Source: Azolla caroliniana
Lineage: Eukaryota; Polypodiophyta
DNA: 64,000 nt
Direction of reading: 5' to 3'
Assembly: GCA_043228905.1 (NCBI GenBank)
Contig: JBHGNT010000011.1
Span: 6,200,001 to 6,264,000, forward strand
Below the pieces are notes generated by a model. The model saw only the letters and a list, made by a program, of their open reading frames with translations, was not told the origin of the DNA and searched no databases. The position numbers and the translations under genes are program-made. Each line of letters starts with the position of its first letter. Position 1 is the first letter of the stretch. Below are positions 42,851 to 54,222 of this stretch, piece after piece.

Positions 42851-43835
42851 ATGACTGTTGAGAATGGAAGCCAAATAGTCACAGAAAAATTGGACAAAAA
42901 TAATTTCCCTGCGTGGAGATTCAGAATGAAAAATTTCCTAATGGGAAAAGGATACTAGGATTATATTGAAGGAGACCTAGAGGAGGTTCCAGAGATCCCT
43001 AAAGAAAATGCAATTGCTGCATAGTTTAAAGGATTTAAGGAATGGAATCAAGGGGCAAGGAAAGTATTGCATTGGTTGTCACTTAGCATCTAAGATTTGA
43101 TGGTTGGACACATACAGGATGCTATGCTTCCAAAAGAAGCTTGAGACAGTTTGGTAAAACTGTTTGCAGTGAACACAAAGGCCAGAAAGCTTCAGTTGAA
43201 GACTGAGCTAAATACCTTGGAAAAAGGTATGATGTTAGTGAATGAGTATGCCATGAAAATAAAGAGCATATGTGAATCACTTGCTTCTATTAATGTGAAG
43301 GTAGAAGATGATGATAAGGTGGAAATATGCTTAAGCGGCTTAGGACCTCAATATACAAGCTTCAAAACATCTATTCTCACAAGGGATAACATCCCAAGTT
43401 TTCCAGATTTGGTTTCAATGCTTGTAAAACAAATGGATGATGTAAACAAAGGAAACTCTGAGATTGAAGGGCAAGACCTCTACAATAGTGCTGGAAGAGG
43501 CCGAGGAAGAGGCCATGCAAGATTAGGTTCAACTAGAACCAACAACAATTATCAAGGAAGAGGACAACAAGCTGTAAGTGGAAGAAACAACATCAGAGGC
43601 AGGGGGAGCAATTGAGGTAGAGGTAAGCAAACTTATTTGAATGATGATGGCTACTAATATTGTGGAAAACCAGGCCATACGCAGGCTGAATGCTATAAAA
43701 AGCAAAATGATGAAAAAAGAGGGAAGAGACAACAAAATAATTATGCTTCAACTAGTGAAGACTATGATAAAGATGGTGCATTTGTGATGCAACATGAAAC
43801 AACAACAATGGCTGAATGTTCATAGAGATGTAATG
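42851..43835 (+). pseudogene. Element F gag and zinc knuckle, disrupted
   Basis: The gag begins MTVENGSQIVTEKLDKNNF at 42851. Stops occur at 42957, 43022, 43092, 43142, 43613 and 43654 in one and the same frame. The zinc knuckle is YCGKPGHTQAEC with its first cysteine lost to a stop context (about 43656-43692). A Gly/Arg/Asn-rich linker (GRGRGRGHARLG) precedes it. Only nonsense changes separate the pieces, so this is a decayed but collinear gag. Confidence 0.85.
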
Positions 43836-43843
43836 AAGATTAC

Positions 43844-44564
43844 ATGTGGTATATAGATTCTGGGGCATCTAACCATATGACTGGACATGCAAATTGGTTT
43901 GAAAGTCTAAGAGAACCAGAGATTCCTGGTTATGTACAAACAAGTGATAATACTAACACAATCGAGCATGTTGGAGATATCCCATTGTGGGAGGAAAAAG
44001 AAAAAAGGAAGTATATGTTGAATGTTATGCATGTGCCAAACCTTGCAAAATCTGATTTCTATTGGACAGATAATAGAGCAAGGCATGCAAGTTAAGTTTA
44101 AGCAAAGTGGATGCTTTATAGAGAAATAGGGAAAGCTTATTGCAAAAGGAAAACGTCAAGGAAGAATGTTTGTGTTAGATGTGGATATACCTAAAAATAT
44201 TACAGCCATGTTTGTAGAAGGAATGAGTGTAATCTCAGATGTGGAAATGTGGCATAAAAGAATCGGTCATATGAGTATGCAAACCTTGGAAAATATGTTG
44301 AGGAAAAATGCAGTGGTTGGAATGGGTAAGTTGAAAGATTGTGAGATGAGCAAAATATGTGAAGCATGCCAATATGGAAAGCAAAATAGGTTGCCTTTCC
44401 CTCATGAAAGACATGTAAGCAAAAATTTGTTGGATTTGGTACATACGGATGTATGGGGACCAACAAAAAATGTCTGAATTGGTGGATGCCGATTCTATGT
44501 AACCTTTATTGATGATTGCTCAAGGAAAACATGGGTTTACTTCATGAAAGAAAAAAGTGAAGTA
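43844..44564 (+). pseudogene. Element F protease and integrase start
   Basis: The protease loop YIDSGASNHM at 43850-43879 is intact. The integrase zinc site is MWHKRIGHM and CEACQYGKQ, followed by LVHTDVWGP (first catalytic aspartate, near 44442) and [17 protein letters not shown]. The frame stops at 44091, 44125 and 44477. The MITE enters just after KSEV. Confidence 0.85.
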
Positions 44565-45621
44565 CAGTAAACATTCGGTTAAGTGTGCACTTTGAATGCA
44601 AGGTAAAAGTGCGCACTTAATTGAGCTGCACATTTAGGGGTTTTTTAGTAAAAAAATGAAGAATCCCAACTTTTTTTCTGTTGTAATTATGAGAAAGCAT
44701 AGCCCAAACAACCATCGCTCAGACCCTCCTTACTATTGTAATGTCTTAGATATGTACATATTTTCTTTCGTATGTCTGTTTTTTGGTTTCTTTTTTGGTT
44801 TCTATGTTTGTTTTTTGATGTTTATGTCTGTTGTTTGATGTCTATGGAGATTGTGTGAGATGTCTATGTTTGTTTTTTGGTGTCTATGGAGATTGTGCGT
44901 GATGTCTATGTCTGATATGGTATGTGGTCTATGAGAAATGATCCACATACTTGGTTGAGATAGTGTAAACAAATGCCCAAAAGTAGGGATTTGAATTCAC
45001 ATACTGTTAATCGATCAATAACTATTAATCGATTAATAACTTTTCCTCCACATAATAAGCCATTCATCGATTAATCAATTAATAGTTTTTCCTCACATAA
45101 TAAGCCATTAATCGATTAATAGCTTTTCCTCTACATAATATGCCATTAATTGATTAATTGCTTTCCCTTCATGTAATAAGCCATTAATCGATTATTTGAT
45201 TAATAGCTTTTCCTTCATGTAAGTCCACATAATAAGCTATTATTTGACTAATCGATTAATACATTTCCCATAATAGACCCAAGCTTGCACCCTATTTAGT
45301 TTTATTGAATATGTATCTTGCTACAAAGCAAAGTTTCCATGAAATTAGTTCAAGATTGTATTCTCCATATCTTGCTCAACCTATTTAGTAGACAAATGGC
45401 CTTACATCATTTTGGTATGAAATTGCAAAAGAACTACAAATCTTGTTTTTATTGATCATTTCGTTGTTTTTTGAATGATTGGAGCATAGTTTCAAATTGG
45501 TTTGATATATTTTGTCATAAAACAATGTAAATTTTTTGAACAAGATTTTGACATCTATAAAAAAAATGCACTTAATAGAATGATGCACTTAATTGGGCAC
45601 ACACTTAACCGAATGGTTACT
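44565..45621. mobile_element. Pogo/Emigrant-like MITE in the integrase of F
   Basis: The ends are inverted repeats: left CAGTAAACATTCGGTTAAGTG, right in reverse complement AGTAACCATTCGGTTAAGTG, sharing CATTCGGTTAAGTGTG. The left flank is TA. On the right the last few bases are altered, so a TA target duplication is likely but not exact. The integrase protein continues directly from SEV to FDCFRKF when it is removed. CAGTAAA ends and a TA target are known for Emigrant/pogo-type elements. The inside is non-coding, about 1.06 kb, with subterminal GTGCACTTAATTG words on both sides. Confidence 0.75.
44995..45275. repeat. Degenerate repeat with palindromic ATTAATCGATTAAT inside the MITE
   Basis: Units of roughly 45 bases contain TTAATCGATTAAT followed by AGCTTTTCCT and ACATAATAAGCC. 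At least five units can be read with changes. The palindromic core makes hairpin formation possible. Confidence 0.7.
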
Positions 45622-47156
45622 TTTGATTGCTTTCGTAAGTTCAAATGCATGGTAGAAAAGCAAGCTGGGACTAGAATAAAGTGTTTAAGATCTGATGGAG
45701 GAGAATACTTCTCAAATGAAATTTTTGATTTTCTATGTAATCAAGGAATAAGGAGAGAGTTTACATGTAGATATACCCCACAACAAAATGGAGTTGCTGA
45801 GAGAAAAAACAGAACTCTGGGGAACATAGCAAGAGCCATGAGAAGATCAAAAACTGAGAAGATCAGATAGAGAGAAAAAGAATGTTGAAAGATTTGGTTA
45901 TGATACATACATGGCTATGCATTATGCATACATTTCTAAAGTGGTACAAATCCTACATCCAAATAATTTTGATGAAGCAAAATCTGATAAGAAATGGGTG
46001 AATGCAATGCAAGAAGAAATAGATGCATTGGCTGAAGACAAAACGTGGGATTTGGTAAAGTTACCGAAAGGAAAAAATGTGGTAGGTTGCAAATGGGTCT
46101 ACAAAACAAAACATGATTCAAATGGAAATGTTAGTAGAAATAAATCAAGACTTGTTGCAAAGGGATATGACCAGATGCAAGGAATTGATTATGATGAAAC
46201 ATTTGCACCGGTTGCAAAGATGGCAACATTGAGGACACTACTTGCTGTAAGTGCAGCCAAAAGATGGGTTTTGCACCATATGGATGTAAAAAATGCTTTT
46301 TTACATGGTAACTTAGAAGAAGAAGTGTGTATGTGTCAATCACTAGGTTTTGAAGATAAGAAGCATCCAGAATATGTTTGTAAGCTGAAAAAGACTCTTT
46401 ATGGATTGAAACAAGCACCGAGAGCATGTCATAAAGAACTTTCAGAATCTCTGAAAAAAATTGCCTTCAAAATGTCAAAAGCTGATCCATCATTGTATGT
46501 AAAGAAGATGAATGATTGCATTGTTGTTATCTTGATTTATGTTGATGATTTAATCATCGGAGGTGATTCCATGGATGAAATAAACAAGTTGAAGAAAAAT
46601 CTGGAAATGCAATTTTATATGAAGGATTTGGGAGAGTTGAGATACAATCTTGGTATTGAAATTATCAGATCTGAAAGTGGTATGTATATGTTGCAAAAAC
46701 AGTATGCAACAACTATGTTGAAGAAGTATGGTATGCTTGGATGCAAACCTATTGATGTACCACTGGATAAGAATTGCAAATTGAGGGCTGATTTGGGAGC
46801 CAAAATAGAAGATGTAAACATGTATAGGTCTATGGTGGGCAGCCTCATATATTTGACCATAAGAAGACCTGATTTGAGTTATGTTGTTGGATTAGTCAGC
46901 CAGTTTATGCAACAGCCAACAAAGGCACATTCGGACTACATTAGAAGAATCTTGAGGTATGTAAAAGCTACTCAGAACTATGGACTGTTTTACAAGACTG
47001 ATCTGGACATAAAGCTGGAAGGGTATACATATGCTAATTGGGCTAGAAGCCAAACTGATAGAACATCCAGAAGTGGATATATGTTTACATTGGAAGTGCA
47101 TCTATTTCATGGAGTAGCAAGAAACAAGCTATTGTTGCATTATCAAGTGTAAGGAT
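45622..47156 (+). pseudogene. Element F integrase core, RT and part of RNase H
   Basis: The integrase core (RSDGGEYFS, NGVAERKNRTL) is followed by a deletion at about 45845 that removes the rest of the integrase. RT is open from 45911 to 47152 (413 codons): VGCKWVYKTK, DYDETFAPVAKM, VKNAFLHGNLEEEV, LYGLKQAPRA and the catalytic LIYVDDLIIGG, then TIRRPDLSYVVG. RNase H stops at RKQAIVALSS (in a shifted frame) where G begins. The RT itself has no visible lesion. Confidence 0.9.
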
Positions 47157-47930
47157 TCAATGGTGATTCTTGTGTAGCGGAATAGATGTGCGTTATGTGC
47201 GTATATGGGTGAGAGAAATTAGAGGAGAGATGAATAAATGAAGGAAAATAGAATACTCAAGAAGAAGGTGTATATTTCACAAGTAGAATAAGAATGACAA
47301 AACGTAGCATAACAAGGAGTCACAACCAACTTAGTATGAAGTATGAGGAGGGTGCTTTATATAGAGTCACCCTCTCTCTTCATTAACTAACTACAACAAC
47401 CACTCTCTCTGTTGGGGAATGTGAAGCCTCATAGTCATGGGGAATATATAACTCATTAGTTATGTGTCATAGAATCATATTCTATGACACATAGTTAATG
47501 TGTAGAGTGTAGTGGTGTGACTCTTGACCTTTGAGTAATCATAGATTCTCAAGAGGTGTGTTCACACGTTGCACTATGTTGAGCTTGATTCTCAACATGC
47601 CCCCTCAAGCTCAACTCGGGTCGGTTCCTTTTGATTAATGTCCGCTTCAGCTGGTTTCCGGTTCGGACGATCTTTGATGTCCGCTTCGGCTCGTACCCAA
47701 TTCGGATGGTATCCAGTTCTTGCTTGTACTCCCCCTCAAGCTTGGCAAGTTAGAGATCGTCCATCCGAGGTCTGACATGAATTGCTGAAGCTTGTCAGCT
47801 CCTAGGGCCTTGGTGAAGATGTCGGCTGTCTGAAGATTTGTGTTGATGTGTTGAAGATTGACATCTCTGGCCTGTACGTGCTCTCGAATGAAGTGATAGG
47901 GGTCGAAGCATGCTATGGTGTACCAAAAAA
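47157..47930 (-). mobile_element. Element G: copia 3' LTR and RNase H end
   Basis: On the minus strand the coding part (from about 47920) reads FDPYHFIREHVQARDV, NLQTADIFTKAL and DKLQQFMSDLGW, the C-terminal end of copia RNase H, ending in LPSLRGSTS. Two polypurine runs follow (GAGGGGGAGTA near 47733, GAGGGGGCA at 47600). The LTR starts TGTTGAGAATCAAGC at 47597 and extends left to about 47160. N cuts the element on the right. Confidence 0.85.
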
Positions 47931-48876
47931 GTATTGTTTTTGGCCAAGAAAAACACGAGTACTTTCAATACTGTTAGTACTAAGTAATTATAAAAAATAT
48001 TTTTAAAAAATCAAAAAATTTGATAATGTTTTTAGGGAGTGGGGTGGGGGTAGTACACATTGCATTTAATGGGGGGAAACAGTTGTGAGGTATTACGGAG
48101 GCAGGACTGATTTGGGGGCTATTTCCCCCTCACTTTTAATTTAACACACCACATTAATTGAATGTGGCGCTTCTAACCATTTTGGCGCATCCCCTTCCTC
48201 CTTCCAACAGAGCCCATCTCTGTTTGTCGTTCTCTGCATCTCAGGTATTCACAACACACGAATGTCCCCAAGATTTGGGGTCTTGTCATTCCTTATCTAC
48301 GAATCAAACCTATGTAGAAATGATCAAGCATTCTTTGTGTCACACATCTGAGCCATCTTCGCCTTTCGTCGATATGTCTTCTCCTTCCCTTGGTATGTCT
48401 TCTTCTTCCCTCGGTATGTCGTCTCCTTCCCTCGGTATGTCTTTAGAACTATTTTTTCAGAACTGTTTTTTAAGCATTGGTTATTTTAGAACTGTTTTTT
48501 AAGGTTTAATATTTATTGATTATCCTTTGAAATGGAAACTTTAAGATTTATTTATGTTGAAAAGATTATGTCTTCATCATCATCATGATTATTATTGTCA
48601 ATTTCTCGATCTTAATAGAATGATAATCTTCTGCCAATGATGTTAGGCACTTGTGGATAACACCTGAAACTTGACTTTTATATTAGTTTGTTGGTATGGT
48701 TGTCTTTCTTAGTATTGTATTGTTTTGTTAAAGGAATATATGTGTGTGGTATTATCGTACATGTTTATTCGAAAATTGGTTGATGTGGTTTGCAATTGGC
48801 ATATTAAGTACGTTTATTCTACGATGTATTAAGCATTTATTTTGATTAATTATGTATTGAAATAACAAGAAATTAG
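47931..48876 (+). promoter_or_regulatory. Upstream region of the N plus-strand gene
   Basis: This is AT-rich sequence with one TTAGTACTAA near 47970. A short open frame at 48158-48502 (114 codons) holds a 21-bp tandem repeat (48372-48441, about 3.3 units of GGTATGTCTTCTCCTTCCCT) coding a GMSSPSL repeat. It may be a first exon or chance. An AG acceptor-like ATTAG lies just before 48877. Confidence 0.4.
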
Positions 48877-49506
48877 GTGTTGGAATACATGAGAGTGGCA
48901 ATGGTAGATGTCCAGGAGAATGAGTTGTCATGTAGCAATTCTATGTCTGAGAGGAGCAAGAGACGGGTGGTTCTTCACATAGTTCGTTATTTACTAGAAG
49001 TAATTGAGAGATTTACCAAGGAAGATTGTAGGGATATTATTTCTAGAGTGTTACACCATCAACTTTTGAATGAGTGCATGGAAAATATTAAGATTAGGGA
49101 CCAATGTGTTTCAGAGGAGATTGTAGAGTCTATGAAGTCATCGCTACACTTAGTGAAAGGGGTAGAGAGCATAGATAAGCTTGGTGCAAAAAGAGCAGCC
49201 CTTCACATGGTTGTAAATGGTACAACCAAAAAAAACTATAGTGATACTAAAGTTGCCTTAGCCCTTGGTATTCAAAGAAGAAACTTGAGGAAGCATTGGA
49301 CAAATATGCAGTCAAATCAATTTAAGTGGTTGGGGTTAGGCCGTAGACGACGATGTGATGCCTTGTCTCAAGAGATTGTCGACAAAGTGGATTCCTTTTG
49401 GAAAAAAAACACTCGTGTCTCACCGAATAAAAAAGATGTATGTAGACAACGTATAAGTCGGGGTAGGTACCAGATTCACCCAAGACACTTCTTGGAGATG
49501 ATTGAG
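48877..49506 (+). pseudogene. N plus-strand gene, exon with DNA-binding-like region
   Basis: The exon is open for 210 codons and ends EMIE before a donor GTAATT at 49507. The protein is mostly helical and basic. A stretch NYSDTKVALALGIQRRNLRKHW looks like a helix-turn-helix of the kind found at transposase N-termini. No family is recognised with certainty. Exon 2 joins in phase 0, so the splice is credible. The exon itself carries no stop. Confidence 0.6.
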
Positions 49507-49595
49507 GTAATTCTTTTGTTTTTATCTATTTGTTTCTAAATATTTTTTTGTACTAAAGGATTCTATTAACATTTGTTATTTATTGAGTGATGTAG

Positions 49596-50545
49596 GCGGA
49601 ATTGTTCATGAACTTCAAAGACCAACATCCTAACATCAATCTTGGATTTTGCAAGTTCCAAGGTTTGAAACCGTTTTTTGTTAAAAAGTTAAAAGAGAGG
49701 AACACATGTTGTTGTGTGTACCACATTAAAATGGACATGTTAAGGCTTGGCCTGAACTGTATGCATACTGATTCTAAGGGTATACACGAGGATGGGTGTG
49801 TTTGCACTTGTGAGGTATGTAGACCAAATGGGAGTGATAATAGATGTAATGCACGAAACATGATTTACGCATTGGTTTCTAAGATATGGAGGTCTTTTGT
49901 TTGTGAAAAACAACCATCATCTGAGTGGCATAATCGTACATGTCTTCTAAGAACATGTAAAGTTTGCCCACAACCACCATTTTGTAGACAAGAGCTTGAT
50001 GTAGATAGCTGTCATATTGTGAAATGGAAATATTTAGAGTATGTGACAGAAAATATAGGTAAGGGTCTTGTTAGTAAGCGTATCAAGGAAGTATATAAGG
50101 AGACATGTGTTGCAACCCTTATCTCGGAGTTTAAGAACCAACTCGAGGAGTTCATTCCACATAACTTTAGGAGTTATTGGCAAAATTCACAGTTCAAGGA
50201 ATGTATAAATAACTTACCACCAGATGTTATAGTATCCGTTATTGACTTTGCAGAGAACTATACGTTTAAAGTTCAAAATGAGGTTCAATCAATGCATTGG
50301 TATAATGACCAATGTATAATACTTGTACATATTTGCTACTGGAGAAAAGACGGTGGGTTACATAAGAAATCAATATTCTACATTTCAGATGATAAAAAGC
50401 ACGATACGCTATTTGTTCAACATTGTTTTAAGCTTCACCATGCAGATTTATTGTCCTTGGATGTTAACTTTAATCAGCATTGGGTTTGGTCTGATGGTGC
50501 TGCCTCGCAATTTAAGGCAGCCCGGTCCTTCTACTTCATTGCAAG
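49596..50545 (+). pseudogene. N plus-strand gene, exon 2: transposase core with first two catalytic aspartates
   Basis: An 89-base intron with a TGATGTAG acceptor precedes it. The exon carries CCCVYHIKMDML, a cysteine cluster (CTCEVC, RTCKVCPQPPFC) that may bind zinc, then VIDFAENYTF (Asp at 50244-50246), a helix/strand block, and VWSDGAASQFKAARSFYF (Asp at 50493-50495). Similar DFAENY and SDGxxSQxK words occur, as I recall, in uncharacterised proteins of plants and invertebrates. The RNase H-fold assignment rests on the D-D-E pattern completed in exon 3. The donor is AAG|GTGAGG at 50546. Confidence 0.65.
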
Positions 50546-51812
50546 GTGAGGAAATAATCCATATGTTTGGTACTTATAAATGGAAGTCTATTTTGGTAAT
50601 ACTCCATAGTACTTAGAAATGTTTGTATAAAATACTGAATGACATGCACCTAGATTCACTAGTACTGATTATGGTAATAACAATGTTAAGTAAACTTAAC
50701 TTACAGGTTAGACTAGAAAGGTGCACATGTACAAGTACTAAATTATAACAATGTTAAGTAAACTTAACTTACAAGTTAGACCAGAAAGGTGCAAATGTAC
50801 AAGATTGCCCCCTCTCAATAATGTTTGTACTAATGAGTAACTTAGCTATAATCAACTTTGTTCGTTAGTACTAATTTATAACTTAGGATTGTTCTCTCTC
50901 ATTAATACTAATTATTAACTTAGTACTATCCAACCATGTTCATCAGTACTATCCATTAACTTACTACTGTCCAACTTTGTTCATTAAGACCAACTTATAA
51001 CTTAGGACTGTCCACTACCATGCATTAGTACTAATTAATCACTTAGAACTGTCCAACTTTGTTCATTAAGACCAACTTATAACTTAGGATTGTCCGTTGT
51101 CATGCACTAGTACTAAATTATAACTTAGGATTGCCCCCTCTCAGTAATGTTTGTACCAATTCATAACTTAGCTATATTCAACTTTGTTCGTTAGTACTAA
51201 TTTATAACTTAGGATTGTTCTCTCTCATTAATACTAATTATTAACTTAGTACTATCCAACCATGTTCATTAGTACTATCCATTAACTTAGTATTGTCCTA
51301 CTTTGTTCATTAAGACCAACTTAGTACTATGGATTGTCCGTTGTCATGCATTAGTACTAATTACAAACTTAGAACTGTCCAACTTTGTTCATTAAGATAA
51401 ACTTATAACTTAGGACTGTCCTTTGTCATGCATTAGTACTAATTAATAACTTAGTACTCTCCAACTCTGTACATTATGACCAACTTATAACTTATGGTTG
51501 TTCTCTCTCATGCATTAGTATTGATTAGTAACTTACCACTCCCCTCTCTCGTTTGTTAGTACTAATTTCCAACTTAGTACTATCCTTTCTCGTGCATTAG
51601 TACTAATTAATAACTTACCACTTCCCTCTCTCGTTTGTTAGTTTTAATTTCCAACTTAGTATTATCCTCTCTGGTGCATTAGTACTAGTCAATAACTTAG
51701 TGCTATCCTCTCTTGTTCATTTGTATTAATTTAAATATTAGTATTGTTCACTCATGTATAAGTAATAATTATGGTTTAAGTCATGCAATTAATTATGTTT
51801 GTTGGCTAACAG
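50546..51812 (+). repeat. Intron 2 of the N gene, filled with degenerate TTAGTACTAA repeats
   Basis: The intron is 1.27 kb with GT and CAG ends. It consists largely of imperfect 45-80-base units of the type TTAGTACTAATTNATAACTTAG followed by GACTGTCC and TTTGTTCATTAAG. At least seven exact TTAGTACTAA palindromes occur (near 50867, 51022, 51193, 51352, 51433, 51558, 51598). No coding sense is seen. Confidence 0.8.
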
Positions 51813-52715
51813 TCATGCAAAACACCCAGATACTTCTCATTGACAAACATTAGGATGCAATGGAACTACTTCGGGTTTGGACATGGAAAGGGAGAGCACG
51901 ATGGCGCGGGGGCTGTGATCAACCGTGCTCTTACATCGGAGTAGTTGGATAATAAAGGTGCTAAGCTACAAAATGCACATGATGTTGTGGAGTGGCTCAC
52001 ATGGAAGATGTCAAATGATGGTAAGAATAGATTGTTTATTGAGGTTCGTGCTAATGAGGTGGATAGGAGTAAATCATACGATTGTAAAACCGTGAAAGGG
52101 ACGCGCAAGACCCATTGTGTTTTAGGGTTTAGTCGCAAGGACACAACACAATTGTTATTCCGCAGTTTATCGTGCTTTTGTTCCATGTGTTTAGATGAAG
52201 CTTGGGATGAATGCACCAATCTATCAATTGTGGAGCTATGGAAGCTACAGAAGCTAGAGATAGAAGACAATGTGAATATCCAAGAAAATGAAAATTGTGA
52301 CAATATTGTCTACTACAACCAGTGTGAGGACTTGACAACATTATATGAAATTGGAGATCATTTTGCAATGCTCAAATCTCCTCAGAATGAAGATTTTGAA
52401 AACTACTATATTGTGGTGTGCAAGGAAGGAAATACAATATTGGAAGAAGTCGTGAGGGATGGTTGGGGCAACATGTTCAATGTTGGTGAGTCTGTCGTGT
52501 ATGGCAACTACTATGCAAAGTTGCCACAATGGAAGAACACATATGCATTGTTAAAAGATGCACGCACCGCAATTATCTATGCTGATGCCATTATCGCAAT
52601 CAAGTTCAAAATGACTCAAGCAAAGCACAAGGTTAAGGGATACAACACAGTCTACAAAGTCCCCAAAGGGGTACACGAACACATATTGGGGGAGGTCTCC
52701 CTCTTTAATGCCTAG
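51813..52715 (+). pseudogene. N plus-strand gene, exon 3: catalytic glutamate and C-terminus
   Basis: The frame reads MQWNYFGFGHGKGEHDGAGAV, with the likely catalytic Glu at 51894-51896. A TAG at 51942-51944 interrupts it, and then LQNAHDVVEWLTWKM and a 256-codon stretch run to 52715. The phase of this frame does not fit the donor of exon 2; the expected frame from the splice (HAKHPDTS) shifts by one near 51835. So exon 3 carries at least one frameshift and one nonsense change. The gene was probably once a working transposase and is now dead here. Confidence 0.65.
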
Positions 52716-53155
52716 AATGGCAAGTGTTGTGTCTAATGTAACTTTTGCATGTATTCAAACTCTGACCTACAAGTGAAAGGAAATATATCAAAACCCGTTT
52801 TCATATTTATCTTGGGTTTTCTAACAATATTCCTCTTTGGTTTAGGTATGTATGTTTCTTTTACATGAAGTGTCTAGTGCTTGGAGCCTACGTTAGTATC
52901 AAAGTTAGGAGTTCATATGTATCAAAGTTAAGAGTTCCTATGTGTGCTTATAACTTTTTAGTAGTTCATATGTGTCATATGTGTGCCTATAACTCTTTAG
53001 GAGTTCATATGTATCAAAGTTAGTAGAATGCATATCAAGTTAATACTAAATCTGTGTTAAGAGTTTGCTAACGTAGACATATGTATCAAAGTAGTGTCAC
53101 TCATCACTCATCACTCATCACTCATCTTCTCACTGTCACATGTTTGCATAACAAG

Positions 53156-53730
53156 CATAGTTCTAGCCATACGTCCCATTCGTGTCATACTCAAACGCCA
53201 ATATTCGTATCATACTCATACGTGAAAAGGCTCCAAGTATGATTGAAATCCATACGCGGTACATAGATATATTATATATACATATGGTGTATATGGTGTA
53301 CATAGTATAGTGTGTGTGTGTGTGAGGGGGAGAGAGAGAGAGAGCGTGTGTGGTCTAGAGAGAGAAGCCCTGTTTTGCATGTGTGAGGAGACAGTGATTG
53401 AGTGTATATCTAGACTCTAGAGAGAGAGAGAGAGAGAGGAGCTATGGGTTTTGTCTGTGTGAGGGAGTATGTAATATGTATATTAGATATCTAGATTTTG
53501 TAGAGAGAGAAAATCTGTCAATTCTCGTGTGAGAGAGAGAGAGTGTGTGTGTGTATGTGTGTCAGATGTCACTTCTATTCACAAAATATTATGAATATCA
53601 AAAATTAAAAAAACCAAAAAAAAGTCAAAAAAAAAAAAAAGCCAAATGAATATCGCGTATCATACGCGTACGTTTGCAAACGTTCGCGTACGTCCAGTAA
53701 ATTGGACGTACGCGAATATTAGGAACTATG
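53156..53730. mobile_element. Non-autonomous hAT-type element (575 bp)
   Basis: The exact 8-bp duplication ATAACAAG lies at 53148-53155 and 53731-53738. The ends are CATAGTTCTA and, in reverse complement, CATAGTTCCTA. An 8-bp target duplication with short inverted ends is the hallmark of hAT elements. The neighbouring repeat units at about 53925 and 54049 show the same site without insert. The inside is non-coding, with GT and GA microsatellites (53310-53560). Confidence 0.85.
53683..53716. repeat. Perfect 14-bp-stem hairpin near the right end of the hAT element
   Basis: TTCGCGTACGTCCA (53683-53696), a 6-base loop and TGGACGTACGCGAA (53703-53716) pair fully. An adjacent palindrome ACGTTTGCAAACGT overlaps the left side. 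Subterminal palindromes can serve as transposase sites or fold into strong DNA hairpins. Confidence 0.85.
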
Positions 53731-54222
53731 ATAACAAGTAAACTAGAACAATGTCACGATGAGGGTAAACAATAACTTAACATTCCTATCAATTACACAC
53801 AACAACCTAGATACAATAAACTTATCGTTAGTACTAAAGTTGTGTTAAGAGTTTGCATCCGTAGACATATGTATCAAAGTTGTGACACTCATCACTCATC
53901 TTCTCACTGTCACATGTTCGCATAATAAGTAAACCAGAACAATGTCACGATGAGGGTAAACAATAACTTAACATTCCTATCAATTACAGACAACAACCTA
54001 GATACAATAAACTTATCGTTAGTACTAAAGCTGTGTCACCATGACATGTGTGCATAACAAGTAAATTAAAACTGTGTCAAGATGATGGTAATCAATGACT
54101 TAGCATTCCTATAAATTAAAACGGTGTCAAGATGATTTCCATCAATGACTTAGTAAATTAAAACTGTGTCAAGATTCGTTAATCAATTACATAAAACGAT
54201 CAATATACAATAAACTTTGGTT

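Larger units (their letters stand above)
42323..47156 (+). mobile_element. Element F: Ty1/copia retrotransposon, 3' end missing in window
   Basis: The element starts with a 398-bp 5' LTR, TGTTGAGAAACAAG to CTTCGTAACA (42323-42720), and a perfect initiator tRNA-Met primer site TGGTATCAGAGC (42721-42732). Gag, protease, integrase, RT and part of RNase H follow. A MITE splits the integrase and copia G cuts the RNase H at 47156. Confidence 0.9.
52716..54222. other. AT-rich region between the two N genes
   Basis: No coding frame. The segment near 53090-53155 plus 53739-53880 is followed by a similar unit (53881-54040) and a third degenerate one from 54041. All contain GCATAACAAGTAAA, then GTCACGATGAGGGTAAAC or a variant and ACAATAAACTTATCGTTAG. 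A hAT-type element splits the first unit. Both genes end here, so terminators would lie here, but none is identified. Confidence 0.6.

Noticed and set aside
48877-52715. Unit N plus-strand gene as an ordinary host gene
   Set aside because: D-D-E motifs, the frameshift and stop, and its position interrupting a copia RNase H make a transposase remnant more likely, though a domesticated origin cannot be excluded.
53310-53560. GT/GA-rich tract as a regulatory element
   Set aside because: It lies inside the hAT-type element and looks like simple microsatellite growth.
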